Counted from the first letter of the stretch, positions 1 to 11,182 are shown. The stretch is 64,000 nt of DNA from [Phialemoniopsis] sp. UDSM-2020 (GCA_018873225.1 JAEILZ010000005.1:2542001-2606000), one strand, 5' to 3'. The notes: generated by a model from the letters alone, not told the origin. A program made the numbers and translations.

Positions 1-156
1 GGACTCGACGAAAGGGTTTTCGGCATCCTCGTCACTCTTGGATTTGCGCTTGGGCGCCTTCTGGCGTAGGACACCGGTAGCAAGGATGTCGCTCTCGAGA
101 GGGTTGTGCCGGCGTCCCTCCTGACGGGCAGAGGTAGGAGTGGTCGCCTTGGGCAT
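1..156 (-). CDS. ENP1: Bystin / essential nuclear protein 1 (5' part only)
   Basis: Only the first 52 codons are in the window; the gene runs off the left edge. Bystin/Enp1 is a nuclear and nucleolar protein needed for 20S pre-rRNA processing and export of the 40S ribosomal subunit. The visible N-terminus starts MPKATTPTS and contains RRHNPLESDILATG followed by a lysine-rich QKAPKRKSKS stretch and an acidic DEDAENPF segment. This matches the conserved start of fungal bystins as I remember it. The start at 156 is the first ATG in this frame after the divergent promoter. It is head-to-head with HGH1, with 415 bp between the start codons. The conserved C-terminal bystin domain lies outside the window, so the call rests on the N-terminal motif alone. 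Confidence 0.8.
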   Translation of the reverse strand, partial: MPKATTPTSARQEGRRHNPLESDILATGVLRQKAPKRKSKSDEDAENPFVES

Positions 157-571
157 GATGAATCGTGCTCTGTCCGGTACGAAATTCGAGTGTATCTCGC
201 GCGCGGTACGTGACGAAGGCGGTATCCGGTCTCACAAAAATAATTTTGGCGGAGTTGAAGAGCCCTTGAGATTTTCTGGAATTTCCATGTGGGGTTTCAG
301 CCACAGCTATCAATTACGGGGCAGATCTTGTTATCGCCCCAACTCGATTGGATGAAGGTGCCTGAACCTGGCAGAACATTCTGTCCGATAAGAAAAGTTG
401 TCCCGCAATCAAAATTTTGGATAAGGAATTTACATGCAGCCCCTCCAACTTCGCTGGAAGCTCTCTAAACCACATCGTCACTACAGCAAGAGATTCAAGG
501 ATTTTCATAATAGCAAAAGAATTCTGAGGGGAAACGGTCCGAACTCCGTCCCTTATTATTGAATCCTCATA
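157..571. promoter_or_regulatory. Shared divergent promoter, ENP1-like / HGH1-like
   Basis: This 415-bp gap separates the two start codons of oppositely oriented genes. No ORF of credible coding character lies in it. It must hold both core promoters, but I recognise no TATA box or named activator site with confidence. Both products act in ribosome or translation-factor production, so coordinated expression from one nucleosome-free region is plausible inference. Confidence 0.55.
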
Positions 572-1821
572 ATGCCTACCGAATTAGAAGAGGTGCGTTG
601 CCCTTGTCACAAAGGCCTCTTGGTGTACCACCTGACTAACAGCTTGTCATAGCTGGTCGGCTTCATAGCCCACCCAAATCCTCAAATACGACAGCTCGCA
701 GTCGAGAATCTTGTACCATATTCGACAGCACAGCCCGCTATCTTCAAGATCCATCAGCTTGTCCCTGTGAAGAATCTCAAGATATTAGTACGAGATCATC
801 CTGTAAGTAGCCCATCGAAGCGTCTCCTGCCCCACTGTCTCATATACATCTGTTAACACGCAATGTCAGAAAATTGCCGAGCATGCCATCACCATCCTTG
901 TCAACCTGTCTGCGGACAACGAGGTCTTGGAAAATCTTGCAACAGACGAAACATTCTTAGAACTGATATTGTCTCGCGTTGCGGTAGGCTCTGTCACCCG
1001 ATATACACCTTCCACCCATACATTCACTAACCCGAACGCAGAATCCGTCAGAACCCAATGCCAATCTCTTGGCCATGCTATTGGCCAACCTTGCCAAATG
1101 GGATGGGTTGAAGAGCATAATCTCCAGGAAGCAGCCCGCACCCGAAACGTTACAGTCAGATGAACTGGTCCTCAATCAGCTTCTAGATTTGTTCGTCAAG
1201 GGTCACGATGGTTCATTCAACAAGCATGCCGACTTCGACTACCTTGCGTACTTTTTCGCCGACCTGGCAAAACACCCGGAGATACGGCAGCATTTTGTCA
1301 AAAAGCAAGATTACGACGATTCTGTACCGCTGACCAAGTTGAGGGTCTTCACCGAGCACGAATCTGACATCCGAAGGAAAGGTGTTGCAAGTACCATCAA
1401 GAACGTTGCGTTTGATATTCCCTCTCATCCTGCCTTCTTTGCAGAGGATCAGATAAACATTCTTCCCTATATCCTCCTTCCCATCATGGGCGACGAGAAT
1501 TACGAGGCCGACGACATGATGGACATGCTGCCCGATTTGCAACTCTTGCCTCCGGACAAGAAGCGAGATCCCGACAGTAACATTGTGCAAACCCACGTCG
1601 AGACATTGATGCTCCTGAGCAGTACTAGGGAAGGCAGGGATCTGATGCGACAGGTCAAAGTATACCCTATCGTCCGGGAAACTCATCTCCGTGTCGAAGA
1701 CGAAGGTGTACAGGAAGCGTGTGAGAGGCTGGTGCAGGTGTTGATGAGGGACGAAGAGGAGGAGGGCTCCGCACCACGTGTCGAAGAGGTGGATGACGAC
1801 GAGCGCGTGGTTGAGGTCTAG
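572..1821 (+). CDS. HGH1: Hgh1 homolog (eEF2 folding cochaperone)
   Basis: Predicted exons are 572-592, 653-802, 870-983 and 1042-1821, giving 354 aa. Introns are 60, 67 and 58 nt with branch-like CTGACTAAC and CACTAAC. Hgh1 is a cytosolic armadillo-like protein that helps the CCT chaperonin fold elongation factor eEF2. Armadillo-like helical repeats run from the N-terminus (ELVGFIAHPNPQIRQLAVENL, split here by an intron after residue 7). The C-terminal family signature is MLPDLQLLPPDKKRDPD near residue 260, followed by HVETLMLLSSTREGRDLMR and an acidic tail rich in E and D. Length agrees with family members (about 350-400 aa). The short first exon of 7 codons is set by the only in-frame ATG with a good donor. 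Phases of all junctions agree. Confidence 0.9.
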
Positions 1822-3954
1822 GCATCTTCATGATTGGGTTGAGGCCATGACGCCGGGTGACCGTTCGGGGCAGGCATTTTGACAGACGATACAGCATCTT
1901 TCTGGTGCCTGTTCACAACTGAGCTGCTGCCACCATCACGAGCCTGTGGGGCAGTTATGACGGCTGCCCCGAGGTCATCCTAAGCATGTCACACTCAGAA
2001 GGGTGCTACCTAACAGGCGTTATGCGGCTTGGCACAGCCAGGTCGTGGCCTCCACAAGGATGCCCTGCCCACGGATTCTGCCCGCCGAGAGATACCGAGA
2101 GATGAAAAAGCCTTTACAAGATCGCCCAGAGAGCTTGGCACACCGTCTCAAAAGCTTAAGGTGCCTACGGTGGCTTGGCAAGCACGAGACAAAGTATTGT
2201 AGTAGACTGAAGGACCTTGTTTTTCAGGGCACTAAAGTCCCGGAAGGTTTGGCCATTGCCTGAAGACCTGCCGGTGAGCCATGTGGAGGCGCCGATCGCT
2301 CAAAGCTTTTGTTGGAATTAGCAGAGTCGTAGAAGATGATCAGACAATCATGAACAGTGGGCAAACCTAGATAGTGTGGTCCCTTGAAAAGAGCCGGAAA
2401 AGGGGCAAGTACCTACAATAAAAATCGAGCTACTTCTCTACTTCTCTAGCCCCGTGACTCTGGATTGAAAATTGGACGAGCAGTAGAAATGCATGATATG
2501 AGTTAGAAGACATGGGTACTCTGGTGCGCGTGCTTATTTCATACATTGCGGTTGGCCAAGCTACTCATCATCCAGGCCCAACTGCAGCAGTATCACTGGC
2601 AAATATGACGCCCGTCTCATCTGGACACCCAACCCTCAGCTACATATTCACACCAAAATTGAGCTCTTGGTGAACACCACTTTTTGAACCCTTTGATGGA
2701 ACAAGTGGAAGCTATTGAACTCTTCAGACCCCAGATGGATGTCGAGACTAGCGGCGCGCGTGCCTCGCCCATGACGTCCCGCGTATCAACAGCACAAAAG
2801 GCCAAGGAGGATGACAGGAGAGAAGTGGAGGTCGTGTTGCCGTTGGCGCCAGTATTTCGTAGTTATCGGTGGACTGAAGCACTGTGTCGTATGCTCAATG
2901 CATGTCGCAGGGCGAACTGGAGGCTGAGAGGTGAAAACGTGCGCGGCTCTTCCAAGCCGATTCGTCGCCGGCAATTGTGGGGCCGATCTTACTACTAGGT
3001 CCGGAGGGTGTGCCGGCCCCACTCCCGGGTTCCTCCCCATGCTTCCTTGATCCCACTTGCCGCGACCCACCCCCATGATCTGGACAGGAGCCTCAGCCGT
3101 TGCATGATACACCCATTTGAGGGACCAGCAATTAGGCCGGGGCTTCGCTTCTCGCTGCCAGAACACCTTGGCAGTGCATCGCCCAGAGATTGCCCAGAGA
3201 TGCCCAGAAAGCTTGATTAGGACTTTGCAGCAACTATGATCACTTACCTTTACCCAGCCTGTATTTCATCGACATCCGAGACAAGGTTAAGGATTTCTAA
3301 TCAAATAGCATAAGAAGCTGGAGCATTCTGTGAAGAAAGAAGGGAGTTCGTATCCATGATCTGTTTTGATGATCACATCGGCTGGCCTGGATCCCAACGC
3401 ACCATTCAACAGCTCGCGGTTCTCACTGGGCGTCAGTCGTTTCTCGCGAGAAAGGACCTATCCCGCGGCATTTAACATGTGATGCTGCTGTTGATACCTG
3501 CTATTGGTTCACATCATCAGGAGATGGCTTGAGGGCTCTACGGACCGTCCGGCTTGATATCATTCTCGCTTGCGGATGCGTGGGTCTCATCTGTGCTTCA
3601 GTATGTGCGCCTAGACGCAGCTGGGATGTCATCTGCAGGTTGCATCCACGGCCGGTTCCTTAGGAAAGGAGGGGGCCAAGGTTCAGACTCGGTGGCGGAC
3701 GGCCAAGCTGACTGTCGGCTCCCACTATACCTTGATATGTTCTGTATCAGTCTCTTGCCCAGAGTGAGCTCAAGAATATATTAGACGTGACTCTCAGCTC
3801 GTTCAGCCTGCACCCTACCACTCCAACTCACATGTCGTACTCCTCTGCCTCGGTTCCGCACATATTGCTACCATAAACTTTACCCCTTTTCTCAGAAAAG
3901 TCGCTTATCCCATAATCTGGCCGAGTTTTATCGTCAACTTGTGTACCAGAGACC
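1822..3954. other. Intergenic, HGH1-like to phosphate transporter
   Basis: About 2.1 kb holding the 3' end of the HGH1-like gene and a long upstream region for the phosphate symporter. Two overlapping opposite-strand ORFs of 104 and 126 codons around 2684-3166 lack a recognisable motif and are probably chance. An AATAAA lies at 2417-2422. One AACGTG (complement of CACGTT, a Pho4/NUC-1-type core) is at 2936-2941, about 1 kb upstream of the transporter; a single 6-mer is weak evidence. Confidence 0.6.
3832..3876 (+). other. Possible upstream ORF, phosphate transporter leader
   Basis: ATG TCG TAC TCC opens a 14-codon reading frame ending at TAA, 78 nt before the transporter ATG. If the mRNA starts upstream of 3832 it would be met first by scanning ribosomes. 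Transcription start is not known from sequence, so this remains a candidate. Confidence 0.35.
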
Positions 3955-5970
3955 ATGAGTGAACCTGGCGTGCAAGCTACTGCGGCGTCCAAGGCCACAA
4001 AAACAACTGGAGGCAACAATGCCTATCATAACTTTCATAATGACTTCCTCCACGTTCAAGATATCAATGAGAGACGGCGCCTTGCCCTTGCCGAGGTCGA
4101 CAAGGCCCCTTTTGGCTGGTATCATGTGCGAGCTATTGTTGTAGCTGGCGTCGGCTTCTTCACCGATTCTGTACGTTCGCAAGACCAAGGTCAAAACAAA
4201 CAGCAGAGATTGAGATTACTGAATTGCCAAATAGTACGACATCTTCGCTGTCTCGTTGTTGACGACCATGCTGGGCATAGTATACTACCCTGGTGTAGGC
4301 CAGATGCCTACAAACAGTGATACGGCCATCAAGCTAGCCACCTCGGCCGGGACTGTCATCGGCCAGCTCGGTTTCGGTGCTCTTGCGGATATCGTATGTA
4401 TTGTTTCAAGAATGAAACATGAGGTAGAGATATTTCTAACTGAATGTCTCCACAGGTTGGTCGTAAGCGTATGTATGGTTTGGAACTCATCGTCATCATT
4501 TTCGCAACTCTCGCACAAGCCCTTTCCAGTGGCTCCCCATCTATGAACGTCATAGGAGTTGTCATCTTTTGGCGTGTTATAATGGTATGTAGAATCCGTT
4601 CCAACCATTTTGCTCCGACAGGGCCTGAATTGCCGATTTATCATGACTAACTGCTACGTTAACAGGGTGTCGGTATCGGAGGAGACTACCCCCTTTCCAG
4701 TATCATCACCTCCGAGTTCGCGACAACCAAGTGGAGAGGTGCAATGATGGGAGCCGTGTTCGCCATGCAGGGCCTAGGTCAGCTCACGGCGGCCTTCGTC
4801 ATGCTCTTCGTCACCCTTGGCTTCAAGAAGCAGCTCGAAGCATCCACCAAGCTGTCCAACTGCGACGGTTACTGCGCCATCGCCGTCGATAAGATGTGGA
4901 GGACACTCATCGGATTTGGCGCGGTTCCCGGCTGCATCGCTCTGTACTACCGCTTGACCATTCCGGAGACGCCCCGTTACACTTTCGATATCGCCAAGGA
5001 CATTGAGCAGGCCGACGACGATGTCAAGGCTTACATCAATGGGCGCCGCCAGGGTAAACCTGATGAGGTATCCCGCGTGGCCGGCAAGAAGGTCGCCGTC
5101 GAGCAGATGACCGTACCCAAGGCTAGCTTCCGCGACTTTCTTCGTCATTACTCCATTCCAAAGAACGGCATGCTTCTGGCTGGGTAAGTGCTTTCTCCTC
5201 CGAATTATGGTCAGGGGAGATATATTGACTAGTTCGTCCTGCGTAGAACTGCTCTCTCATGGTGCTTCCTCGACATAGCGTACTATGGAGTGTCCCTCAA
5301 TAATGCCACAATCCTTGGCATCATCGGCTACTCGACCAAGGACGCCAGCAACACCTACGAGATTCTCTACAACACGGCCGTCGGTAACCTGATCCTAGTT
5401 CTCGCCGGTGCCGTCCCAGGTTACTGGTTCACGGTCGCCACCGTTGATATCATTGGCCGCAAGACCATCCAGCTCGGCGGGTTCATCCTGCTGACTATCA
5501 TCTTCGTCGTCCTCGGCTTTGCCTACAACCACCTCACCTCGTCCGGCCTGCTCGCCCTCTTCGTTCTCGCCCAGTTCTTCTTCAACTTTGGGCCAAACTC
5601 TACGACGTTTATCGTGCCCGGCGAGTGCTTCCCGACGCGCTATCGGTCGACCTCTCACGGTATCTCCGCCGCCTCCGGGAAGATCGGCAGCATCATCGGG
5701 CAGGGTGCCATCGCACCTCTGCGAATCAGGGGAGCTACCAAGGACAACCCCAACCCCTGGATGGACCACGTGCTCGAGATATATGCGCTCTTCATGCTGC
5801 TTGGCTGCTTCTCAACTCTACTGATCAAGGAGACCAAGCGCAAGACCCTCGAAGAGCTGTCAGACGACAACGATTATGCGGCTCAGCACGGCGGTGCCCT
5901 TGCCGGGGGTTACGCTGCTGGCAATGGTGGCTCGTCGGACGAGAGGAAGGAGGGTGGAAATGCCGTTTAG
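3955..5970 (+). CDS. High-affinity phosphate:H+ symporter, PHO84 type (MFS)
   Basis: Exons 3955-4170, 4235-4393, 4456-4584, 4666-5183 and 5247-5970 give 581 aa, close to yeast Pho84 (587 aa). The protein imports inorganic phosphate with protons at the plasma membrane. The family signature GVGIGGDYPLS lies at residues 169-179, at the start of exon 4. Other hallmarks are GFFTDSYDIFAV in TM1, GRKRMYG in the loop after TM2-TM3, IPETPRYT after TM6, and GPNSTTFIVPGECFPTRYRST in the second half. Residues 200-350 contain the cytoplasmic central loop with the two half-domains on either side. The tail is hydrophilic and Gly/Ala-rich. The start is an ATG in MSEPGVQATAA with the usual soluble N-terminus. 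All five exons join in phase. Regulation by phosphate starvation is expected for the family but no strong site is visible nearby. Confidence 0.93.
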
Positions 5971-6716
5971 GGGTATTCGAGTGCGGTCCTGTTCAGAGTT
6001 TAGCTGTGACGCGCAACGTATCGATCTGAGAGAGCTTGGAGGTTAATCATTCATTGTATTTGATTTAGTACGGCCTCTCTTGGCCCACTGTCGACTGTGT
6101 CTTACCTTTTAATTAGAGGTTTCCTTTATATGTGTCTCTCGTTTTCTGTCGAACAAGAAACAGCCAACTATCGATGAATTGCTCCATCTTGATAGCATTG
6201 AGCTTATGTTGGTGGTAGCTGAAAAGACTGTATGTCTTCGAGCTTTGCTACCTGAACACGAAGGCACGACCACGCAATGCTCCTGCCATTCTAGCCCGAA
6301 AGTACGCAGCAGACCTTTGCACATGTACTGCCTGAATTGTATTTTAGGGGACAAAATAACTGACAACACGGCTTCACCCTCGCTTAACGCTGACATTGAC
6401 ACCGATCCGTTATTCGTACCTAGAGCATACAACCTATAACCTACATCCACAATACTGTATCCGTTCCTCATTCATATATTACCAGTATCTTCTCTTGCAA
6501 TTGCCCAGTCTTGCCTTGTGGACCCCTTAGTGGACCAAATCATGGCTGATGCTTCACATTGAAATGGTCAGGCGTTGCTCTTCATGCCCGTTGTCAGACC
6601 TTGCTAACCCAACCACCTCAATAGCTCATCAACACAACCGACCTCCAAACACGTTCAAATCACTCCCTGAAGATAGGCCACATGCCGGCCTGACTCGGTC
6701 ACCAAGGCACACAAGC
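5971..6716. other. Intergenic, phosphate transporter to Cys/His-tail gene
   Basis: This 746-bp stretch holds the 3' UTR of the transporter and the promoter of the next gene in tandem orientation. The reading frame of the downstream gene stays open upstream to about 6549, but that extension (MLHIEMVRRCSSC) looks like leader sequence. I see no RNA gene or repeat here. Confidence 0.5.
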
Positions 6717-8363
6717 ATGGTAGGAAATGCATCAGGCAAACTTCCAACACCTTCGAATTCACCGACACCGTCCAGGGGACCAAAGGATGAAGCGGCAAGC
6801 CCCATGCCTCCATACGGAGTCGACCCTCCCCGACCAGCGAAGGATGGCTACGAATGGGTTTGGTTCCCGGATAGGTACTGGGCCGAACGGCCGGTACAAG
6901 AGAAGATTGGCAACCGTAAAGGCAGCGAGAGTAGGCTCTGGCGATGGTACTCTCGATCTTCCCGGGGGAAGGCTGATTCCGATGAACAAAAGAGGGGAAG
7001 AGCTTCAGCATCTCCTCAAACACCGTTCAAACTGTCTCCCAACCAAGTCTTGGTGCCGCCACCCCTTAGTCCATACCTGACAGAAGAGGCGCACGTAGCA
7101 TCTCTTCAGCGCGCTCCTGCGCCAAAGATACGTCCCATAAGCGTTAGAAGCGATCCTGAAGCGCTAACCTCGCATTACTTCTCCGCCAAGGACGAAGCGG
7201 CTACAGAGGCAGGCCCCATGCGCGAGCTCTCAACCTCGACGCGACGCAAGCTATTCCAGGCGGCTCGGAAGAGAATTGGGGGTGGGCACGCCAAAAGCAA
7301 AGAGGTATCCTCAGAATCGGGCTGATTACGTTTCGATGAATGTTACTTACCATAGTAACCAGAAACCGACGTCAAACGACCAGGAACGAGACGTGAGTAG
7401 GACAGACGATCAGGACATTGCACGCGGAAGTGACAACTCTCGCGCGAGTGCTACACTCGATGCGGTTGGAGGTTACTTTGCTCAAATCCCTCGAGGCAGG
7501 TCGGGCACTCTACAAAGCAAGGGCCGTGATGCAGTTCACAAGGGTACCTACAAAATCTTTGGCAAGGCTCCCTGGCACAAGAGAGAATCATTCAATTCAG
7601 TGACAAGCGCTGGTAGTTCGATTCGCGAGATCCTCAGAGGCCGATCGCCCCCTTCAACCCCATTAGGTGATCTTGATAACCCGTGTAAGTCGCTCTCCGT
7701 GATCATATTGTCATGCCCGCTGATGAACATGTTTCATAGCTGCAAGTGGACGTTCGATTTGTGCCTTCCCCGGCAACGTAAGTGAAGTTCATCACCTTGT
7801 TCACCGTTGTGGGCTACGAAACTGAGTGATACACAGGAAGCGACAAGAATACAAACGCCTCCATTGAGGGAGGAGCCACTTATCGGAAATGTAACAAACC
7901 GCGTTAGTCCTTCAAAGCACGGGATAACATCATCACCAGTGGCTATTTCTGCCTCAACAGCTTCATCTGGACCGAGTAGCCGGCGATCCAAGACTCACAA
8001 CCGAGTGGAGATGGACTTGGTGGACAGGGAGAGCCCACATACTCGCTCGACGCGTGAGCGTGTCAATAGCCTGACATTCCCTCAATTCCAGTTTGATCTG
8101 GCTCCACACGAGGCGAACAGCATCTTGTGTCCTGCTCATCCATTGCATCGAGCTACTGATCGAGTTGTCTGTGTCGTAAGTTGTTTCTACAGAGCATCGT
8201 TGTGGTTTTGTATTTCAACTCATCGAATCCTTTCTGGCAGTATCACGGCAGACGAAAGAGCAGCAAAACGACTGGGGATTTAGCTGTCGGGCACCCATTC
8301 GGAGGGCACAGTGATCGTACTTGTTCCAAGGGTGAGAATTGCTGGGACCATGATAGCAATTAA
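6717..8363 (+). CDS. Uncharacterised fungal protein with Cys/His-rich C-terminus
   Basis: Five exons are predicted: 6717-7304, 7363-7684, 7740-7777, 7837-8175 and 8241-8363 (469 aa). All junction phases agree and each donor is GTAAGT or GTATCC. I do not recognise a named family. Residues 1-40 are Pro/Ser-rich; an aromatic segment GYEWVWFPDRYWAERP follows near residue 45. Long low-complexity Ser/Arg/Pro stretches fill the middle, including SSIREILRGRSPPSTP. The last 60 residues carry a cluster of potential metal ligands: CPAHPLH, then CVYHGRRKS across the last intron, GHPFGGH, and CSKGENCWDH at the end. The first ATG of this context (MVGNASGKLPTP) was chosen as start; an in-frame upstream ATG extension at 6549 is less likely. 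It could be a signalling scaffold or regulator, but no function should be assumed. Confidence 0.7.
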
Positions 8364-8693
8364 GCTCTAGTATCGTTCACGACCCAATAATTGAAGGCAA
8401 CAGTCCATGTCTCTCCCAGCCAGGATGCTGTGGTGATCAAATGGATCTCATATTGGGGAAACGTGGTCCGTGCGCACTAATGCACCTTGCAGCCTCCACC
8501 TCCACTGCCTTTGTCTAGACATATCCAGACCCAGCTAAACAACCTCGAGAGATTTCTTTCAGCCTTGTTCAACTCGCAATTGCCGCCAGCCTACTCGCGC
8601 CTTTCCTCACCTCACTTTCTCTCCCTTGAGCATCGACTCTTGCATCTGGGTAAACAGAGACGGGGGCCTCGGAGCGCCAAGTATAATTCCATC
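8364..8693. promoter_or_regulatory. CDC73 upstream region with short upstream ORF
   Basis: This 330-bp tandem gap contains the CDC73 promoter and leader. An upstream ATG at 8480 opens a 12-codon ORF ending with TAG at 8516-8518. The stretch from 8490 to 8650 is rich in C and T, as usual for leaders in these fungi. The CDC73 frame is open back to 8487 but without any ATG before 8694. Confidence 0.5.
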
Positions 8694-9989
8694 ATGGCGA
8701 CATCGGCAGAGAACGACCCGCTCCTTTTGCTTCGCCAGTCCATTGCTGCGGGAAGCTCCATCACGCCGACCGCCTCGCCCGAAGCAGGCGCCGAGGTGCC
8801 TCTCTCGCAGGCGACACACCTACAATTCTCACAGCCGACGCGCATTGCCATACCCATCGACTCGCCGACGCGATTCGTCTCGAGCGGCTCGCCAGTCGAC
8901 TTGCGCTCCATCTACTTCGCCTGGCTAAATCGCGAGGTTGCCATTCCCGAGTATAATGCTAGCGCCACAAAGCTCAATGAGGACCTCGCTGGCGCTGCTG
9001 CTGTTCACAAATTTGCCTTCGTCGAACGTCTGGACTTGATCACCTGGCTCGAGGGAGCCAGTGAGGAGAGTGAATACATCAAACCTCTCGCGGGCGACAA
9101 AGATGGCGTTGGTGCCGGTGCCGGCGCAACGGCGGCTGCTACGGCTGCCTCGAAGCCCGCTGCCTCCGCTGCGCGGTCGGGCCGTGGCACGCTGGACCCG
9201 CGATTAGCTGTGGTGTATAATGGTGAGCGGAGGATGGGTGACCACAACACTGTGTTGAGGGGAGTCAAGCCTACGGTGAGTGCTATCAATGACCTTGACA
9301 GCGCCTGAGTTGTCGGTACTAATGCACCTCAGGACTTTTCTGGTATTCGCAAGCTCGCAGTGCCCTTCATGTCAAAGAAGCCCAACCACCCAGGCGCTGC
9401 CAATGTATCGTCCAACCCTTCGCTCGCACTGAACCAGAAGCCGCCATCGCGACGGCCTGACCCCATCATTCTCCTTTCTCCTTCCGCATCATCGCTGTTG
9501 CGCATGTCCAACATCAAATCATTCCTCGAGTCAGGTCGCTACATCCCTCCAGACAACAGCTCGACTGCAACGATGTTACACATCCAGCGCACGATGAGGG
9601 ACATCGACCCCGCCCGACCCCTACGGTTCATTCTCGTCGAGGGCCCGGAGCAGTTCAAGCCAGAGTACTGGAACCGCGTCGTCGCCGTCTTCACGACGGG
9701 TCAGACGTGGCAATTCAAGAGCTACAAGTGGAGCCAGCCGCAGGACCTGTTCCGGCACGCTCTGGGCGTGTACGTCGGCTGGCGAGGCGACCCCGCGCCG
9801 GACAATGTGCGCGCATGGGGTCACGGCGTGCTGCAGACTCAGGTGGAGAAGTGGCGGGACCCAAGCCAGCCCGGCGCCGAGGCTGGCAGGTGGCGAGACC
9901 GGGAGGTGATGGAGGCTATCTGGAAGGCCATCGAGGCGAACATGAGATCTAAGGGATGGAAGCGGGACTCGGGCCCTACAAAGGTATAA
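8694..9989 (+). CDS. CDC73: Cdc73 / parafibromin, Paf1 complex subunit
   Basis: Two exons, 8694-9275 and 9333-9989, give 412 aa. Cdc73 is part of the nuclear Paf1 complex, which travels with RNA polymerase II and promotes elongation and histone H2B ubiquitination. The N-terminal part begins with DPLLLLRQSI and contains DLRSIYFAWLNREVAIPEYN near residue 70 and LVEG-type segments later. The C-terminal Ras-like Cdc73 domain is clear: PIILLSPSASSLLRMSNIKSFLESG around residues 235-260, then RFILVEGPEQFKPEYWNRVVAVFTTGQTWQFKSYKW and a final WR-rich helix. Length agrees with fungal Cdc73 (about 390-420 aa). A Gly/Ala-rich linker (GVGAGAGATAAATAA) sits at about residues 140-160. The start is the first in-frame ATG. 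Confidence 0.92.
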
Positions 9990-10807
9990 GCATACGGGGC
10001 GGGATGGCCCTCGTGCGGTCTATGATTGGATTGTACTTTAGCAAAAGAAATTGTAAAGGGGAAAGGGGAAAGGGCAGAGGGCAGCGAAAGAAAATTGGCG
10101 CAACGGCGTTCTCGACGGCGGTCCTTTCGAGACAAGATCTCTACGAACAGGACATATGAGTATTAGACACATTGACTTTGGCCCGTTACGTGCTCTCATA
10201 CCACCTTCTTATTATGAAGTGGTTCAGTGCATGAGACAATCCATCAAAATTAGGCAATAGCATTCTGGCAGAGTTGCAGCACGACTGAAAATGTGCATTT
10301 ATCAGCTGCATGGAAGACTTGTTTGCTTTGTATCTCGATATCGCTATGTATGGTGATAAATGGAGTTCTCATATGAGATGACTTTCGAAAAGACCCCAGT
10401 CAGAGCGGTGTGGTCGTATACACGCCACTCTCATGACCATCTTCAGAGGTCGATTGAGCGACCTATACATGGTTGTGTTGCTGGTCGCATCATTCTGTTG
10501 GTGGGTGACGTGGATGATGTGCCCAGGCTCTCTCGTGGAATCTTGAAATCCGTGGAAACCTGCGCAGCGTGTTTGTGCTGAAGCAAGTGGTGTATCTAGC
10601 TTCTTGAGCGGTCTTGCTTTCTCGGCCTGCATACCCAGACATGATGTGTGTTGCGATTTCTGAGCATGTACTTCTTTCCAGGCAAACATTGTTCGCTTCA
10701 GTGTTGCATCTCTGGATTGGGAATACTTGGCCCGAGGTGGGCTGCGCTTGCCACCCATATTGGTGGCCTTTCTCTCTTTTGCTGCCCTTCTCAGCCTGGA
10801 GCATCAA
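9990..10807. other. Intergenic between convergent genes
   Basis: About 0.8 kb separates the CDC73 stop from the stop of the small minus-strand gene, so it should hold both 3' ends. Purine-rich GGGAAAGG repeats follow CDC73 directly at 10055-10085. ORFs here are short and without recognisable features. Confidence 0.5.
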
Positions 10808-11182
10808 TCATCGTCGCTTCTGTCCTCGTTGCCCCACCCAGCAGAACAAAAGAGACAGGACCACAAAGACGAGGCCGGCTATGATGCCCGCTTGCCCGTG
10901 ATCGCCGTGTCGTCGGTCGTTGCGGCGGCCGGCGCCGCCATGGCGACGGTCCCGGTAATCGTACTCCTCCTCCACCTCTGACGATACGTCGGAATGTGCC
11001 TCTGGTACGTGCTGCAGAGCATATTCGTCCCTCGTCGGCCTTCCCCTCCGTATCGCAATCGCCTGGGGGCCGTAGTGGTCGACCTTATCGTCTCCGGATT
11101 CCGGGCGGTGCGCATGGTCTCCACCTCTCCGGGCTCGGCGCCGCGTGTCAGGCGGGAGATATTGGCTGTTGTAGTCGCTCAT
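10808..11182 (-). CDS. Small hypothetical protein with C-terminal membrane segment
   Basis: A single-exon ORF of 124 aa. Residues 1-95 are hydrophilic and highly charged, with Arg/Asp/His-rich stretches such as TRRRARRGGDHAHRPES and EVEEEYDYRDRRHGG. Near the C-terminus a hydrophobic segment AGIIAGLVFVVLSLLFCWVG (about residues 98-117) is followed by a basic tail RGQKRR. This arrangement fits a tail-anchored protein facing the cytosol, but no family is recognised. The ATG at 11182 is preceded by A-rich sequence and a TTTAAA about 90 nt upstream. Its third-codon-position GC richness is like the neighbouring genes and unlike the AT-richer flank at 11.4-12.7 kb. It could be a chance ORF. Confidence 0.5.
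   Translation of the reverse strand: MSDYNSQYLPPDTRRRARRGGDHAHRPESGDDKVDHYGPQAIAIRRGRPTRDEYALQHVPEAHSDVSSEVEEEYDYRDRRHGGAGRRNDRRHGDHGQAGIIAGLVFVVLSLLFCWVGQRGQKRR

Noticed and set aside
2936..2941. AACGTG as a NUC-1/Pho4-type site for the phosphate transporter
   Set aside because: A single 6-mer about 1 kb upstream is expected by chance; not enough to call a regulatory site.
2684..3166. Overlapping ORFs of 104 (plus) and 126 (minus) codons
   Set aside because: Opposite strands are open over the same bases, amino-acid content is unremarkable and no motif is present.
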